DNA from: JBLHZY01 sp050633265
GTDB lineage: Bacteria; Pseudomonadota; Alphaproteobacteria; Rhodobacterales; Rhodobacteraceae
Length of the DNA stretch: 64,000 bases
Assembly (NCBI GenBank): GCA_050633265.1
Contig: JBOEGE010000001.1
Span: forward strand, 186,001 to 250,000
Direction of reading: 5' to 3'
How positions within the stretch are numbered: the stretch's first letter is position 1; every line of letters starts with the position of its first letter. The position numbers and the translations under genes were made by a program. Of the stretch, positions 8,889-16,929 are shown piece after piece. The notes beneath the pieces were generated by a model, which was given only the letters and a program-made list of their open reading frames with translations, was not told the origin of the DNA and did not search any database.

Positions 8889-9983
8889 ATGTCCTATACC
8901 ATTGCACAAATCGCAAAAGCCCTCGGGCTTGAAGCCGCTGGCAATCTTGATCTGATCATTGAAGGCGCGGCCGAACCGCAAGAGGCAAGCGCAAGCGATC
9001 TCGCCCTTGCGATGGATCCAAAATATGCAGGCGGTATCGCCAAAGGCGGCGCCAAAGCCGCGCTGCTTTGGGCCGGGGCCGATTGGGCCGAACTGGGGCT
9101 TGAAGCGGCGCTCTTTACGGCGCGCGCGCGGGTCTCGATGGCCGGGCTCACCGCGCTTTTGGATGCAGGCCCCGCGATTGCACCGGGCATTCATCCAAGC
9201 GCCATTGTCGATCCCTCTGCGCAGATCGGCGAAGGCGCGGCCATCGGGCCTTTCGTTGTGATCGAGGCCAATGTGCGCATCGGCGCGCGCGCCCGGATCG
9301 CCGCCCATTGCTCGATTGCTGAGGGGGCGCAGATTGGCGACGATCTTTTGCTCTATGCCGGGGCGCGCATCGGCGGGCATTTGACCATTGGCGATCGCTT
9401 CATCGGCCAGCCATCCTGTGTGATCGGGGCGGATGGGCTTGCCTTTTCCACCGTTGAGAAAAACGCTGTTGAGACCGCCCGTGAAAGCCTTGGCGAGGCC
9501 GCCACCCCGGCCAAAGCGCAGAGCTGGCAGCGCATCCATTCCCTTGGCACAGTGATCATCGGCGATGATGTTGAGCTTGGCGCGAACTCTTGCATTGATC
9601 GCGGCACGATCCGCGCAACCCGCGTTGGTAAGGGCACCAAAATCGATAACCTTGTGCATATCGCCCATAACGTTGAAGTCGGAACAGATTGCCTGTTTGC
9701 AGCTCTTGTTGGCATCGCCGGCAGCACCAAAATCGGCAATAACGTGGTCTTTGGCGGGCAGGTCGGGGTTGGCGATAATATCAGCATTGGTGATAATGTC
9801 GTTGCAGGCGGGGGGACCAAAATCCTCTCCAAAGTGCCTGCCGGGCGGGTTGTCCTTGGCTATCCTGCCGTCAAGATGGAGACCCATCTGGATATGTATA
9901 AAGCCCTGCGCCGCTTGCCCCGAATGGCAGGCGAATTTGCCGAGCTTCAAAAACTTGTTTCAAAGCTGGATGATAAGGATTAA
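8889..9983 (+). CDS. lpxD: UDP-3-O-(3-hydroxyacyl)glucosamine N-acyltransferase LpxD
   Basis: LpxD adds the second 3-hydroxyacyl chain to UDP-3-O-acyl-glucosamine in lipid A synthesis, using acyl-ACP. The 364-residue protein has the N-terminal uridine-binding domain (residues 1-100) and then a long hexapeptide-repeat left-handed beta-helix (e.g. IGEGAAIGPFVVIEANVRIG), with the catalytic-histidine region VHIAHNVEVG and the C-terminal helix EMATHLDMY-type segment (METHLDMYKALRRLPRM). In E. coli lpxD lies between skp and fabZ; here it is separated from those genes by about 30 kb and is followed by its own ACP and ketoacyl synthase genes. Confidence 0.96.
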   Translation: MSYTIAQIAKALGLEAAGNLDLIIEGAAEPQEASASDLALAMDPKYAGGIAKGGAKAALLWAGADWAELGLEAALFTARARVSMAGLTALLDAGPAIAPGIHPSAIVDPSAQIGEGAAIGPFVVIEANVRIGARARIAAHCSIAEGAQIGDDLLLYAGARIGGHLTIGDRFIGQPSCVIGADGLAFSTVEKNAVETARESLGEAATPAKAQSWQRIHSLGTVIIGDDVELGANSCIDRGTIRATRVGKGTKIDNLVHIAHNVEVGTDCLFAALVGIAGSTKIGNNVVFGGQVGVGDNISIGDNVVAGGGTKILSKVPAGRVVLGYPAVKMETHLDMYKALRRLPRMAGEFAELQKLVSKLDDKD

Positions 9984-10013
9984 ATCTGCATCCAAACGAG
10001 GGGGAATTTTGCT

Positions 10014-10280
10014 ATGTCTGATAGCGTAAAGGCCAAAATTTTTGAAATCATCGCCGAACAGGCCGTCCTGAATGTTTCAGACATTTCCTTGGACCAAACG
10101 CTCGAAGACATCGGGATTGATAGCCTCGGGCTGGTGGAAAGCATCTTCTCGATCGAGGAAGCCTTTGACATCACCGTGCCCTTCAATGCCAACGATCCCG
10201 CACAGAGCGAATTTGATATCTCAACGCTGGCCTCGATTGTCGCGGCGGTTGAAAAATTGGTGGCAGATCAGGCCGCATGA
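10014..10280 (+). CDS. Acyl carrier protein (dedicated, non-AcpP)
   Basis: An 88-residue ACP. The phosphopantetheine serine is S37 in GIDSLGLVES, flanked by acidic helices. The sequence differs from housekeeping AcpP (usually IDSLDTVEL) and from rhizobial AcpXL, so it is a specialised carrier. The start follows GAGGGGGAATTTT. It overlaps the downstream ketoacyl synthase by 4 bp (ATGA) and lies 30 bp after lpxD, suggesting that it carries acyl chains for lipid A or another envelope lipid. That role is inferred from context. Confidence 0.9.
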   Translation: MSDSVKAKIFEIIAEQAVLNVSDISLDQTLEDIGIDSLGLVESIFSIEEAFDITVPFNANDPAQSEFDISTLASIVAAVEKLVADQAA

Positions 10281-11488
10281 ATAGGGTCGTCATCACCGGG
10301 ACAGGCACGGTCAATGCGCTTGGGCTCAACACAGATGCCACATATGAAGCGATGCGCGAAGGGCGCTGCGGCATCTCTGAGCTGGATTTTCGCGATGTGG
10401 AGCGGCTCTCGATCCGTATTGGCGGGCAGGTCCATAATTGGAACGCCGAGACCTATTTCAACCGCCAGCAAATCGCCCTTTATGATCGGGTCACCCAATT
10501 CACTTTGATCGCGGCTGCCGAGGCGCTCAAACAATCCGGGCTTGAGTTCAATGGCGAGCTGGCCAACAGCTCCGGCGTTGTGCTTGGCACGGCGGGCGGG
10601 GGCGTAAACACCTGGGATGAAAATTACCGCGCCGTCTATGAAGAGGGCAAGAACCGCGTGCATCCCTTTGTTGTGCCAAAACTGATGAACAATGCAGCCT
10701 GTAGCCATGTTTCGATGGAATACAATCTTAAGGGGCCAAGCTTTACTGTGGCCACGGCTTGCGCATCCTCCAACCATGCCATGGGGCAGGCGTTTAATAT
10801 GGTCCGTTCGGGCATGTCGCGCGCGATGGTTACGGGGGGCTCGGAATCCATGCTCTGCTTTGGTGGGGTGAAGGCATGGGAAGGGCTGCGCGTGATGTCA
10901 AAAGACGCCTGCCGCCCGTTTTCAATGAACCGCAACGGTATGGTGCAGGGCGAGGGCGCGGCGATCTTTGTCTTTGAGGAATATGAACACGCGCGCGCCC
11001 GCGGCGCCGATATTTTGGCCGAAGTGATCGGCTTTGCCATGACATCAGACGCCTCCGATATTGTGATGCCTTCCAAACAAGGGGCCGCGCGCGCCATTTC
11101 CGGCGCGATACGTGATGCAAAAGTCAATCCAAGCGAGGTTGGCTATATCAACGCCCATGGAACCGGCACCGCCGCCAATGACAAAACCGAATGCGCCGCT
11201 GTTGCTGATGCCCTTGGCCATCACGCGGATAAGCTGATGATGTCTTCAACCAAATCCATGCACGGCCATCTGATCGGCGGCACGGGCGCGGTTGAATTGC
11301 TTGCTTGCATCATGGCGCTGCGCGAAGGGGTGATCGCGCCAACAATCGGGTATGAAGAGCCCGATCCTGAATGCGCCTTGGATGTTGTGCCCAATGAAGC
11401 GCGGGATGCAAATGTCGATGTGGTGCTGAGCAATGCTTTTGCTTTTGGCGGGCTGAATGCGGTTTTGGCGCTGCGCAAAATAGCTTAA
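10277..11488 (+). CDS. Beta-ketoacyl-ACP synthase, FabF-like
   Basis: A 403-residue condensing enzyme of the KAS II type. Active-site residues are C162 (TACASSNHA), H294 (YINAHGTGTAAND) and the region STKSMHGHLIGGTGAVE with K326 and H331. In FabF the last motif reads SMTGHLLG, so the MHGH variant marks a divergent subgroup. Translation is coupled to the ACP gene. Together with LpxD this suggests chain elongation for an envelope lipid acyl group, comparable in idea to the AcpXL cluster of rhizobia, but the product is unknown. Confidence 0.9.
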   Translation: MNRVVITGTGTVNALGLNTDATYEAMREGRCGISELDFRDVERLSIRIGGQVHNWNAETYFNRQQIALYDRVTQFTLIAAAEALKQSGLEFNGELANSSGVVLGTAGGGVNTWDENYRAVYEEGKNRVHPFVVPKLMNNAACSHVSMEYNLKGPSFTVATACASSNHAMGQAFNMVRSGMSRAMVTGGSESMLCFGGVKAWEGLRVMSKDACRPFSMNRNGMVQGEGAAIFVFEEYEHARARGADILAEVIGFAMTSDASDIVMPSKQGAARAISGAIRDAKVNPSEVGYINAHGTGTAANDKTECAAVADALGHHADKLMMSSTKSMHGHLIGGTGAVELLACIMALREGVIAPTIGYEEPDPECALDVVPNEARDANVDVVLSNAFAFGGLNAVLALRKIA

Positions 11489-11519
11489 CTTCGCGCGATA
11501 ATATGTTGTTTAAAAATAA

Positions 11520-11550
11520 AAAACGCCGCGCATATCCTGCGCGGCGTTTT
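11520..11550. terminator. Bidirectional rho-independent terminator
   Basis: A perfect 12-bp hairpin AAAACGCCGCGC / GCGCGGCGTTTT with loop ATATCCT lies between the convergent ketoacyl synthase and ialB genes. The A- and T-rich arms allow it to work in both directions. Confidence 0.9.
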
Positions 11551-11574
11551 GCCAGTCCAAAGCCGTAGCAGGGC

Positions 11575-12228
11575 TTATTCTTTTGGGCTGTTGGCTTCTG
11601 TCACCGCCGCATAACCGGCTGTAAATCCAGAGAGCGAAATCGCAATCTCGATCTTTTGATCAGGCGCGGCGATTGGCACGATATACATCTTCGCCGCAGA
11701 ACCCGCTTTGAAAGACGCAATATCCGCACCGGTCAAACCGATCCGCGCAAAACAGCCGATCTGCCCGCAGAAGGTAAAGGGATAGCGCTTGGCCTTGCCG
11801 CCATCGACCGAAAGCGTCACTTGCTCGGTGAGCAGGGTTTCAAGCGGTGTTATGATCGTCGCGCCGGCTTCGGCCTGGCCGCCATCGGGCAGGCGGAACA
11901 ATGAGATTTCAGCAACCGGATTGCCATCGGCCTCTTTGAGCAACTGATAAAGATTGCACGGGTCCTGGCCCTCGGCCGCTTTGATGCAGCGCAGTTCCCA
12001 ATCGCCATGGGTTGAGAGCGTATAGCTTTGGCCAACTTCGCTCGGATCGGTCACTTCGGTCCCCATCGAGAGGATTTCAGCGCTGTCTTTGGGCGCCTCG
12101 GCCGGTGTTTCAGCCGCAGCTTCAGCGGCGCTTTCGCTTGCAGGGGCGGTGGTATCTTGTGCAAAGGCTGGCGCGCTCATGGCTGCGAGGATCGCAAGGC
12201 TGGCGGCACTTTTGGTAAGAATATTCAT
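11575..12228 (-). CDS. Invasion-associated locus B (IalB) family protein
   Basis: A 217-residue periplasmic protein with a Sec signal ending MSAPAFA-QD, then an Ala/Glu/Pro-rich linker (ASESAAEAAAETPAEAP) and the IalB domain. The domain shows GDWELRCIKA and FCGQIGCFARIGL; these cysteines probably form disulfides. IalB was named in Bartonella for erythrocyte invasion, but the family is widespread in free-living alphaproteobacteria, where its function is not known. No pathogenicity should be inferred. The gene ends at the shared terminator and has a long 5' intergenic region. Confidence 0.85.
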   Translation of the reverse strand: MNILTKSAASLAILAAMSAPAFAQDTTAPASESAAEAAAETPAEAPKDSAEILSMGTEVTDPSEVGQSYTLSTHGDWELRCIKAAEGQDPCNLYQLLKEADGNPVAEISLFRLPDGGQAEAGATIITPLETLLTEQVTLSVDGGKAKRYPFTFCGQIGCFARIGLTGADIASFKAGSAAKMYIVPIAAPDQKIEIAISLSGFTAGYAAVTEANSPKE

Positions 12229-12444
12229 GAGGGTCCTGTCTTTTGCGATATTGTTTGGGTTGATTTACCACGGGGGTTTGGCGCTGTCAGGCCGAAAATG
12301 CTGCAATAGGCGGGAATTGCCACGCCTGTGAAAGCCCGTGATCGCCGTTAAGGACACGCAGGGATCAAAGCCCGCACTGAAAAATGAACGCAAAGTGAAA
12401 GAAACCACGGGTGAAGCGCTCAGGGGCCAAAGAACATATGGCCA

Positions 12445-12469
12445 AAGAAAAAGGGCCCCAATAGGCCCT
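12445..12469 (-). terminator. Rho-independent terminator with no annotated gene upstream
   Basis: Read on the minus strand: AGGGCC-TATTGG-GGCCCT followed by TTTTCTTTGG. The T-tract orientation indicates termination of a minus-strand transcript coming from higher coordinates, where only the micro-ORF at 12488-12526 is seen. Confidence 0.7.
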
Positions 12470-12487
12470 CTTTCCTGATCTTTGCGA

Positions 12488-12526
12488 TCACAAATAACTT
12501 CCCTGCCGGACTGTGCCGATCATCAT
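12488..12526 (-). CDS. Candidate leaderless 12-residue micro-ORF or sRNA
   Basis: The ORF encodes MMIGTVRQGSYL. Upstream on the same strand are TTGACG (12557-12562) and TAGCGT (12534-12539) with an exact 17-bp spacer, ending 7 bases before the ATG, so the transcript may start at or next to the start codon. A terminator follows at 12445-12469, giving a transcript of about 80 nt. No ribosome-binding site is present. It may be a small RNA whose ORF is incidental. This is a pattern-based suggestion only. Confidence 0.3.
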   Translation of the reverse strand: MMIGTVRQGSYL

Positions 12527-12587
12527 TGCCAAAACGCTACAAATTTTGAAATTACCCGTCAACTGGGAAAATCCGCCGCTTCAGCAA

Positions 12588-12640
12588 GCCAATCCAGCCA
12601 GCCACTTTAGCATGCCAATCCAGCCAGTCATTTCAGCCAG
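12588..12640. repeat. Short direct repeats, 26-bp period
   Basis: GCCAATCCAGCCAG occurs exactly at 12588-12601 and 12614-12627; TTTCAGCCAG at 12631-12640 is a degenerate third unit. It lies in non-coding sequence. Origin is probably local slippage. Confidence 0.6.
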
Positions 12641-12723
12641 CTAGTGCCCCCGCCAAACATGCGCCCTTGCGCTTTGAACATAGCGCAAACAAAGGCTTGA
12701 GCCGCGCCTTTTGGGGCTTGGGC

Positions 12724-12833
12724 AAAAAAGAGCCGCGCCAAAAGAGAGGCGCGGCCAGTCTGACAGGGAGGAAGTCAATCAAGCAATGAAACACCGCTTG
12801 AACAAAACCAATACTGGCAGCATTTGGTTAAAT
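12724..12833 (-). ncRNA. Candidate CCUCCC-loop small RNA (CcsR/cuckoo-like)
   Basis: On the minus strand a possible promoter TTGCCC-N16-TACTTA would start a transcript near 12833. The transcript contains TGAC-TTCCTCCCT-GTCA, a small hairpin that displays CCUCCC (anti-Shine-Dalgarno) in its loop, at about 12761-12777. It ends in a strong terminator: 8-bp perfect stem GCCGCGCC/GGCGCGGC followed by TCTTTTTT (12724-12755). This layout matches the CUCCUCCC-loop sRNAs known from Rhodobacter (CcsR) and other alphaproteobacteria, though the motif here is shorter. A 14-codon ORF (MLPVLVLFKRCFIA) is also inside. The terminator is solid; the identity is inference. Confidence 0.4.
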
Positions 12834-12903
12834 AAGTATTGTGCGAACAGACAGGGGCAAAACGGCGCCTCGCAACGGGTTCAAAGGCAGGAGAGATTTG
12901 ACA

Positions 12904-14469
12904 ATGGGTGACGGGATTTTTGCAGGCGGCGGCGGCGAAGGCTATGGCGATGCACAGGAGCTTTTGCTCAAATATGGCAATCGTCATGGGCTGATCGCAG
13001 GGGCCACAGGCACAGGGAAAACCGTCACGCTGCAAATCCTCGCCGAAGGGTTTAGCGCGGCGGGCGTTCCGGTCTTTCTCTCGGATGTGAAGGGCGATCT
13101 CTCTGGTCTGGCTGTGGCTGGCTCGCCCGAGGGCAAACTGCACGAACCTTTCATGAAACGCGCCGAGACGATCAATTTCCTCGATTACGCCTATAAATCT
13201 TTCCCGGTCACGTTTTGGGATCTCTTTGGCGAACAGGGCCACCCGATCCGCACGACCGTTGCTGAAATGGGCCCGCTGCTGCTCGCGCGCCTGCTCGAAC
13301 TCACCGAAGCCCAAGAAGGCGTGCTCAACATCGCGTTTCGCCTCGCTGATGACGAAGGCCTGCCGCTGCTCGATCTCAAAGACCTGCGCGCTGTGCTGGT
13401 CTGGGTGGGTGAGAATGCCGATGATCTAAGCCTGCGCTACGGCAATGTGTCCGGCTCTTCCGTTGGGGCCATTCAGCGCGCGCTTTTGGTGCTGGAAAAC
13501 CAAGGCGGGACCCATCTTTTTGGCGAACCAGCGCTTGAGCTAAGCGATATCATCCGCACCGATCCCGATGGGCGCGGGCGGATCTCGATCCTGGCCTCCG
13601 ATAAGCTGATGCAATCGCCCCGGCTCTATGCGACCTTCCTGCTATGGCTGCTCTCTGAGCTGTTCGAAGAACTGCCCGAGGTTGGCAATCCCGATATTCC
13701 CAAACTGGTGTTTTTCTTTGATGAAGCGCATCTTCTCTTTGATGATGCCCCGCGCGCTTTGGTCAAAAAGGTAGAACAGGTTGCACGGCTCATTCGCTCC
13801 AAAGGGGTGGGCGTTTATTTTGTGACGCAAAACCCCCAAGACGTGCCCGATAATATCCTTGGCCAGCTTGGCAACCGCATCCAACATGCGCTGCGCGCCT
13901 TTACTGCGCGCGATAAAAAGGCGCTGCGCTTGGCGGCGGAAACCTACCGCGAAAACCCGCGCTTTTCGGTGGAAGAGGCGATCCGCGATGTGGGCACGGG
14001 CGAGGCGGTGACCTCTTTCCTTGTGGCCAAAGGCGCGCCCGGAATTGCCGAACGCACGCTGATCCGCCCGCCATCTTCCCAGCTTGGCCCCATCAGCGCA
14101 ACCGAGCGCAGCACCCTTATCGCGACTTCCCCCATCGCCGGAAAATACGAAGAACGCCTTGATCGCGACAGCGCCTTTGAACGCCTGCAAGCCCGCGCAG
14201 ACGCCGCCGCCAAAGCCTTGGAAGAGGCCGAAGCGAAAGAAGAGGAAGAGGCGGAACTTTCCAAAATTCGCCATTATGATCGGGCCAAATCTGGCAATAG
14301 CCGCCGCTATGACGGGGCGCATTCCAATTCGCGCGAACGCGGTTCTCGCAGCAAAAAAGACGAAAGCTTTGGCGGGGCCATGGCGCAGGTCGTGCTCAAA
14401 GAACTGAAAGGCACAACCGGGCGGCGCATCGTGCGTGGCATCCTTGGCGGCCTGTTCAAATCACGTTAG
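12904..14469 (+). CDS. HerA-like / YjgR-type (DUF853) ATPase
   Basis: A 521-residue P-loop ATPase of the helicase HerA-like C-terminal family (YjgR in E. coli). Walker A is GATGTGKT (residues 33-40), and Walker B is FFFDEAHLLF; YFVTQNPQDVPD is the conserved sensor region. The C-terminal part carries a coiled-coil segment rich in Ala/Glu/Lys (KALEEAEAKEEEEAELSKI) and a basic tail. The start is the ATG after AGGAGAGATTTGACA; a version 21 codons longer has no ribosome-binding site. The cellular role of this family is not well defined; DNA translocation is the usual guess. It stands alone with its own terminator. Confidence 0.88.
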   Translation: MGDGIFAGGGGEGYGDAQELLLKYGNRHGLIAGATGTGKTVTLQILAEGFSAAGVPVFLSDVKGDLSGLAVAGSPEGKLHEPFMKRAETINFLDYAYKSFPVTFWDLFGEQGHPIRTTVAEMGPLLLARLLELTEAQEGVLNIAFRLADDEGLPLLDLKDLRAVLVWVGENADDLSLRYGNVSGSSVGAIQRALLVLENQGGTHLFGEPALELSDIIRTDPDGRGRISILASDKLMQSPRLYATFLLWLLSELFEELPEVGNPDIPKLVFFFDEAHLLFDDAPRALVKKVEQVARLIRSKGVGVYFVTQNPQDVPDNILGQLGNRIQHALRAFTARDKKALRLAAETYRENPRFSVEEAIRDVGTGEAVTSFLVAKGAPGIAERTLIRPPSSQLGPISATERSTLIATSPIAGKYEERLDRDSAFERLQARADAAAKALEEAEAKEEEEAELSKIRHYDRAKSGNSRRYDGAHSNSRERGSRSKKDESFGGAMAQVVLKELKGTTGRRIVRGILGGLFKSR

Positions 14470-14502
14470 GTTATCGCTCCAAGCCCTTGTTTTAAAATGA
14501 TT

Positions 14503-14528
14503 ATGGCCCCGATTGATCTCGGGGCCAT
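14503..14528. terminator. Rho-independent terminator between convergent genes
   Basis: A 10-bp perfect stem ATGGCCCCGA / TCGGGGCCAT with a 6-base loop is followed on the plus strand by TTCGTTT. It lies between the convergent HerA-like and CNNM genes and can serve both. Confidence 0.8.
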
Positions 14529-14553
14529 TTCGTTTGATAGGGCTGCTCTGGCC

Positions 14554-15864
14554 TTAAAGCGGGCGGATTTTCAGCTTGGTGATGCGATTGTCTTTGCGCT
14601 CTGAGACTTCAAAACGAAACCCGTGAAACGAGAAAACCTGCCCCTGCGAAGGGATGGTTTGCGCTTCATGGATCACCAGACCGGCGATTGTATTGGCTTC
14701 CTCATCGGGCATGTTCCAATCGGTCATCCGGTTGAGATCGCGAATGGTTGTGCTGCCCTCAACAAGCCAATCCCCGGCCTCCGTGCGCTTAAGAGGGTGC
14801 TCTTCATCAAGGTCAAACTCATCGGTGATCTCGCCAACGATCTCTTCAAGGATATCCTCCAAAGTGATCAGCCCTTGCAGCGATCCATATTCATCCACCA
14901 CCAGCGCAAAATGCGTATGACGGCGCAGGAACTGGCGCATTTGATCGTCTAGGGTTGTTGTTTCAGGAACGAAATAGGGCTTCATCGCCACGCTGAGCAC
15001 ATCAAATTTTGCAAAGGCCTGCGCATCCGATTGCATGCTGGCGCGCAGCGCATACATCGCCCGGAGCAGATCTTTGGCATGGATCACCGCAACGATATTT
15101 TCCGGATCATCCTTGTAAAGCGGCAGGCGCGTATGGGGCGATTGCAGGCATAGCTCAAGCACCTCTTGGGCCGGCAGAGCCACATCAATCATCTCGATTT
15201 TCGAGCGGTGCAACATGATTTCCTCAACCGTGCGTTCGCCCAGATCAAGCGCCCCAAGCAGGCGATCGCGATCCTCTTTTTCAACCGCGCCCTCGGAATG
15301 GCCAAGCGAAATGGCGCCCGCGATCTCTTCGCGCAGGGCCAGGATATGGCTGTCGGGATCGGTCTGAACGCCAAACATCCGCAGGATCAGCCGCACCAGC
15401 GCGCGCACCGCATAGACCAGCGGCGAAAACAGCCGGATCACGATGGCAATCGGCGTGGCGGCCCGGGCGGCGGCCGTTTCGGGATTGGTGATCGCATAGG
15501 TTTTGGGCAGCACTTCGGCAAAGATCAGCACAAGCAGCGTCATCACCATGGTCGCAAGTGCCACGCCGCTATCGCCAAAGGCGCGGGTAAACAGCGCCGT
15601 GGCCAGCGATGTTGCCAGAATATTCACCAGATTATTGCCCAAAAGGACCGATCCAATCAGCCGCTCATTATCTTCGGTGATATCAAGCGCTTTTTCCGCC
15701 CCCTTAGAGCCGCGATCCGCCAAATTGCGCAGCTTGCCGCGCGAGGCCGCCGTCAACGCCGTTTCAGAGCCGGAAAACAGCGCCGAAAGCAGCAAAAGAA
15801 TGGCGATCCCGCCAGCCGTTAGCCAAAAGGCCGTGTCAAAAAGGGTCGGGGCGTCGGGTGTCAT
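14554..15864 (-). CDS. CNNM/CorC-type membrane protein (hemolysin family)
   Basis: A 436-residue protein of the CNNM/TlyC-CorC family. It has an N-terminal DUF21 membrane domain with about four helices (GGIAILLLLSALFSGSETALTAASR is the family-typical opening), a pair of CBS domains (VLSVAMKPYFVPETTTLDDQ; LVVDEYGSLQGLITLEDILEEIVGEI) and a C-terminal CorC_HlyC transporter-associated domain. Family members transport or regulate Mg2+/Co2+. The start chosen is MTPDAPTLFD; a start 41 codons upstream would add a Pro/Ser-rich stretch encoded by locally repetitive DNA and looks unlikely. Convergent with the HerA-like gene; xerD lies upstream on the same strand. Confidence 0.88.
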   Translation of the reverse strand: MTPDAPTLFDTAFWLTAGGIAILLLLSALFSGSETALTAASRGKLRNLADRGSKGAEKALDITEDNERLIGSVLLGNNLVNILATSLATALFTRAFGDSGVALATMVMTLLVLIFAEVLPKTYAITNPETAAARAATPIAIVIRLFSPLVYAVRALVRLILRMFGVQTDPDSHILALREEIAGAISLGHSEGAVEKEDRDRLLGALDLGERTVEEIMLHRSKIEMIDVALPAQEVLELCLQSPHTRLPLYKDDPENIVAVIHAKDLLRAMYALRASMQSDAQAFAKFDVLSVAMKPYFVPETTTLDDQMRQFLRRHTHFALVVDEYGSLQGLITLEDILEEIVGEITDEFDLDEEHPLKRTEAGDWLVEGSTTIRDLNRMTDWNMPDEEANTIAGLVIHEAQTIPSQGQVFSFHGFRFEVSERKDNRITKLKIRPL

Positions 15865-15993
15865 ATCTGGGCCAGAATTAAGGAATGCAGGATTGGGCGA
15901 AGGGCAGGAAACTGAATGGGGCGAGGCGGGGCAGGGTGTTGGAATGGTTATGGGGCTGGTTATGGGGCTGGCGCGCGGTTCATTCAAGGGCGC

Positions 15994-16929
15994 TTAGCGC
16001 GATTGGGCAAGCGGGTGATGCTGTTGCACCAGATCGCGCAGACGTTCTTCAAGCACATGGGTGTAGATTTCCGTGGTGGAAAGGTCTGCATGGCCAAGCA
16101 GGGTTTGGATCGCCCGCAGATCAGCGCCGCCCGCAAGCAGATGGGTCGCAAAAGCATGGCGCAGCGTATGGGGCGAGACTTTTGCCGGGGGAATTCCGGC
16201 GGCAGCGGCGATCTCTTTGATCAGCGTGTAAAAGCGGATGCGGGTCATATGGCCCAACTTGCCGCGCGAGGGAAAGAGGAAATGCGAAGGCGGCGCGCCC
16301 TCTTTGCGCGCGCGCTCTTGGGCCGCATCGCGCAGCGCAAGCCAGGCCGCCAAAGCATCGCGCGCCGCACCCGAAAGGGGCACCATGCGTTCTTTGCCGC
16401 CTTTGCCGCGCACCAGCAGCATTTGTGGCGCCCCGCGCGCCGCTGCATCCGGCAAAGAGACCAGCTCGCTCACCCGCATCCCCGTGGCATAGAGCAGCTC
16501 CATCAAACAGGTGTTGCGCGCCCGTTCTTCTGCATTGCGCCCAAGGCCGCGCACCGCTGTGAGCATCGCATCAACATCCGCTTCAGAAAGCGATTTGGGC
16601 AGGCTTTTGGCGCGCCCGGGCCCTTTGATTTGAATGGCCGGATTATCGGCCCGCAACCCTTCTTCAAAGGCAAAGCGATAGAGCTGGCGGATCGAAGAGA
16701 GGCGGCGCGCGCGGGTTGATAGGGCCAAACCCTCGGCCTCGCAGGCGATCAGATAGGCCTCAATATCGGCCCGGCTGGCCGTTTCAAAATGTATCGGATT
16801 GAGAAAGGCGCTGAAAGCGAGCAGATCGCGCCCATAGGCCGCTTGGGTATTCTGGGCCGCGCCCAATTCGGCCGCTTGGGCCGCCAGAAAGCTGGAAATC
16901 CAGCGCTCATTTGTGCCGCGCATGCTCAT
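15994..16929 (-). CDS. xerD: Site-specific tyrosine recombinase XerD
   Basis: XerD with XerC resolves chromosome dimers at dif during division. The 311-residue protein has an N-terminal SAM-like core-binding domain (residues 1-95) and a catalytic domain with the R-H-R-H-Y set: R in ATGMRVSEL, H and R in HTLRHAFATHLL, H in LGHADLS and the nucleophile Y in TTEIYTHV. Length and motifs fit XerD rather than a phage integrase. The ATG overlaps the stop of the upstream unknown gene (ATGA); a start two codons later is possible. Confidence 0.94.
   Translation of the reverse strand: MSMRGTNERWISSFLAAQAAELGAAQNTQAAYGRDLLAFSAFLNPIHFETASRADIEAYLIACEAEGLALSTRARRLSSIRQLYRFAFEEGLRADNPAIQIKGPGRAKSLPKSLSEADVDAMLTAVRGLGRNAEERARNTCLMELLYATGMRVSELVSLPDAAARGAPQMLLVRGKGGKERMVPLSGAARDALAAWLALRDAAQERARKEGAPPSHFLFPSRGKLGHMTRIRFYTLIKEIAAAAGIPPAKVSPHTLRHAFATHLLAGGADLRAIQTLLGHADLSTTEIYTHVLEERLRDLVQQHHPLAQSR

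Larger units (their letters stand above)
12229..12903. other. 675-bp gene-poor spacer
   Basis: No ORF of normal gene quality is present. The region holds two minus-strand rho-independent terminators (12445-12469 and 12724-12755), a possible minus-strand promoter with a 12-codon ORF (12488-12526), and short direct repeats of GCCAATCCAGCCAG at 12588-12601 and 12614-12627, with a degenerate third copy near 12631-12640. The presence of terminators with no recognisable upstream gene is the main argument for small RNAs here. The promoter of ialB (minus) and of the HerA-like gene (plus) should lie at the two ends. Confidence 0.6.

Noticed and set aside
12588..12640. Possible CRISPR-like array
   Set aside because: Only two exact 14-bp repeats with 12-bp gaps; far too short in repeat and spacer, and no cas genes.
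15865..15987. 41-codon N-terminal extension of the CNNM protein
   Set aside because: Pro/Ser-rich and encoded by locally repeated GGGGCTGGTTAT-type sequence; the family begins near MTPDAPTLFD.
16926..16929. XerD as an integrase marking a genomic island
   Set aside because: Motifs and length fit housekeeping XerD, and neighbours are chromosomal genes; no attachment-site repeats were seen at either tRNA.
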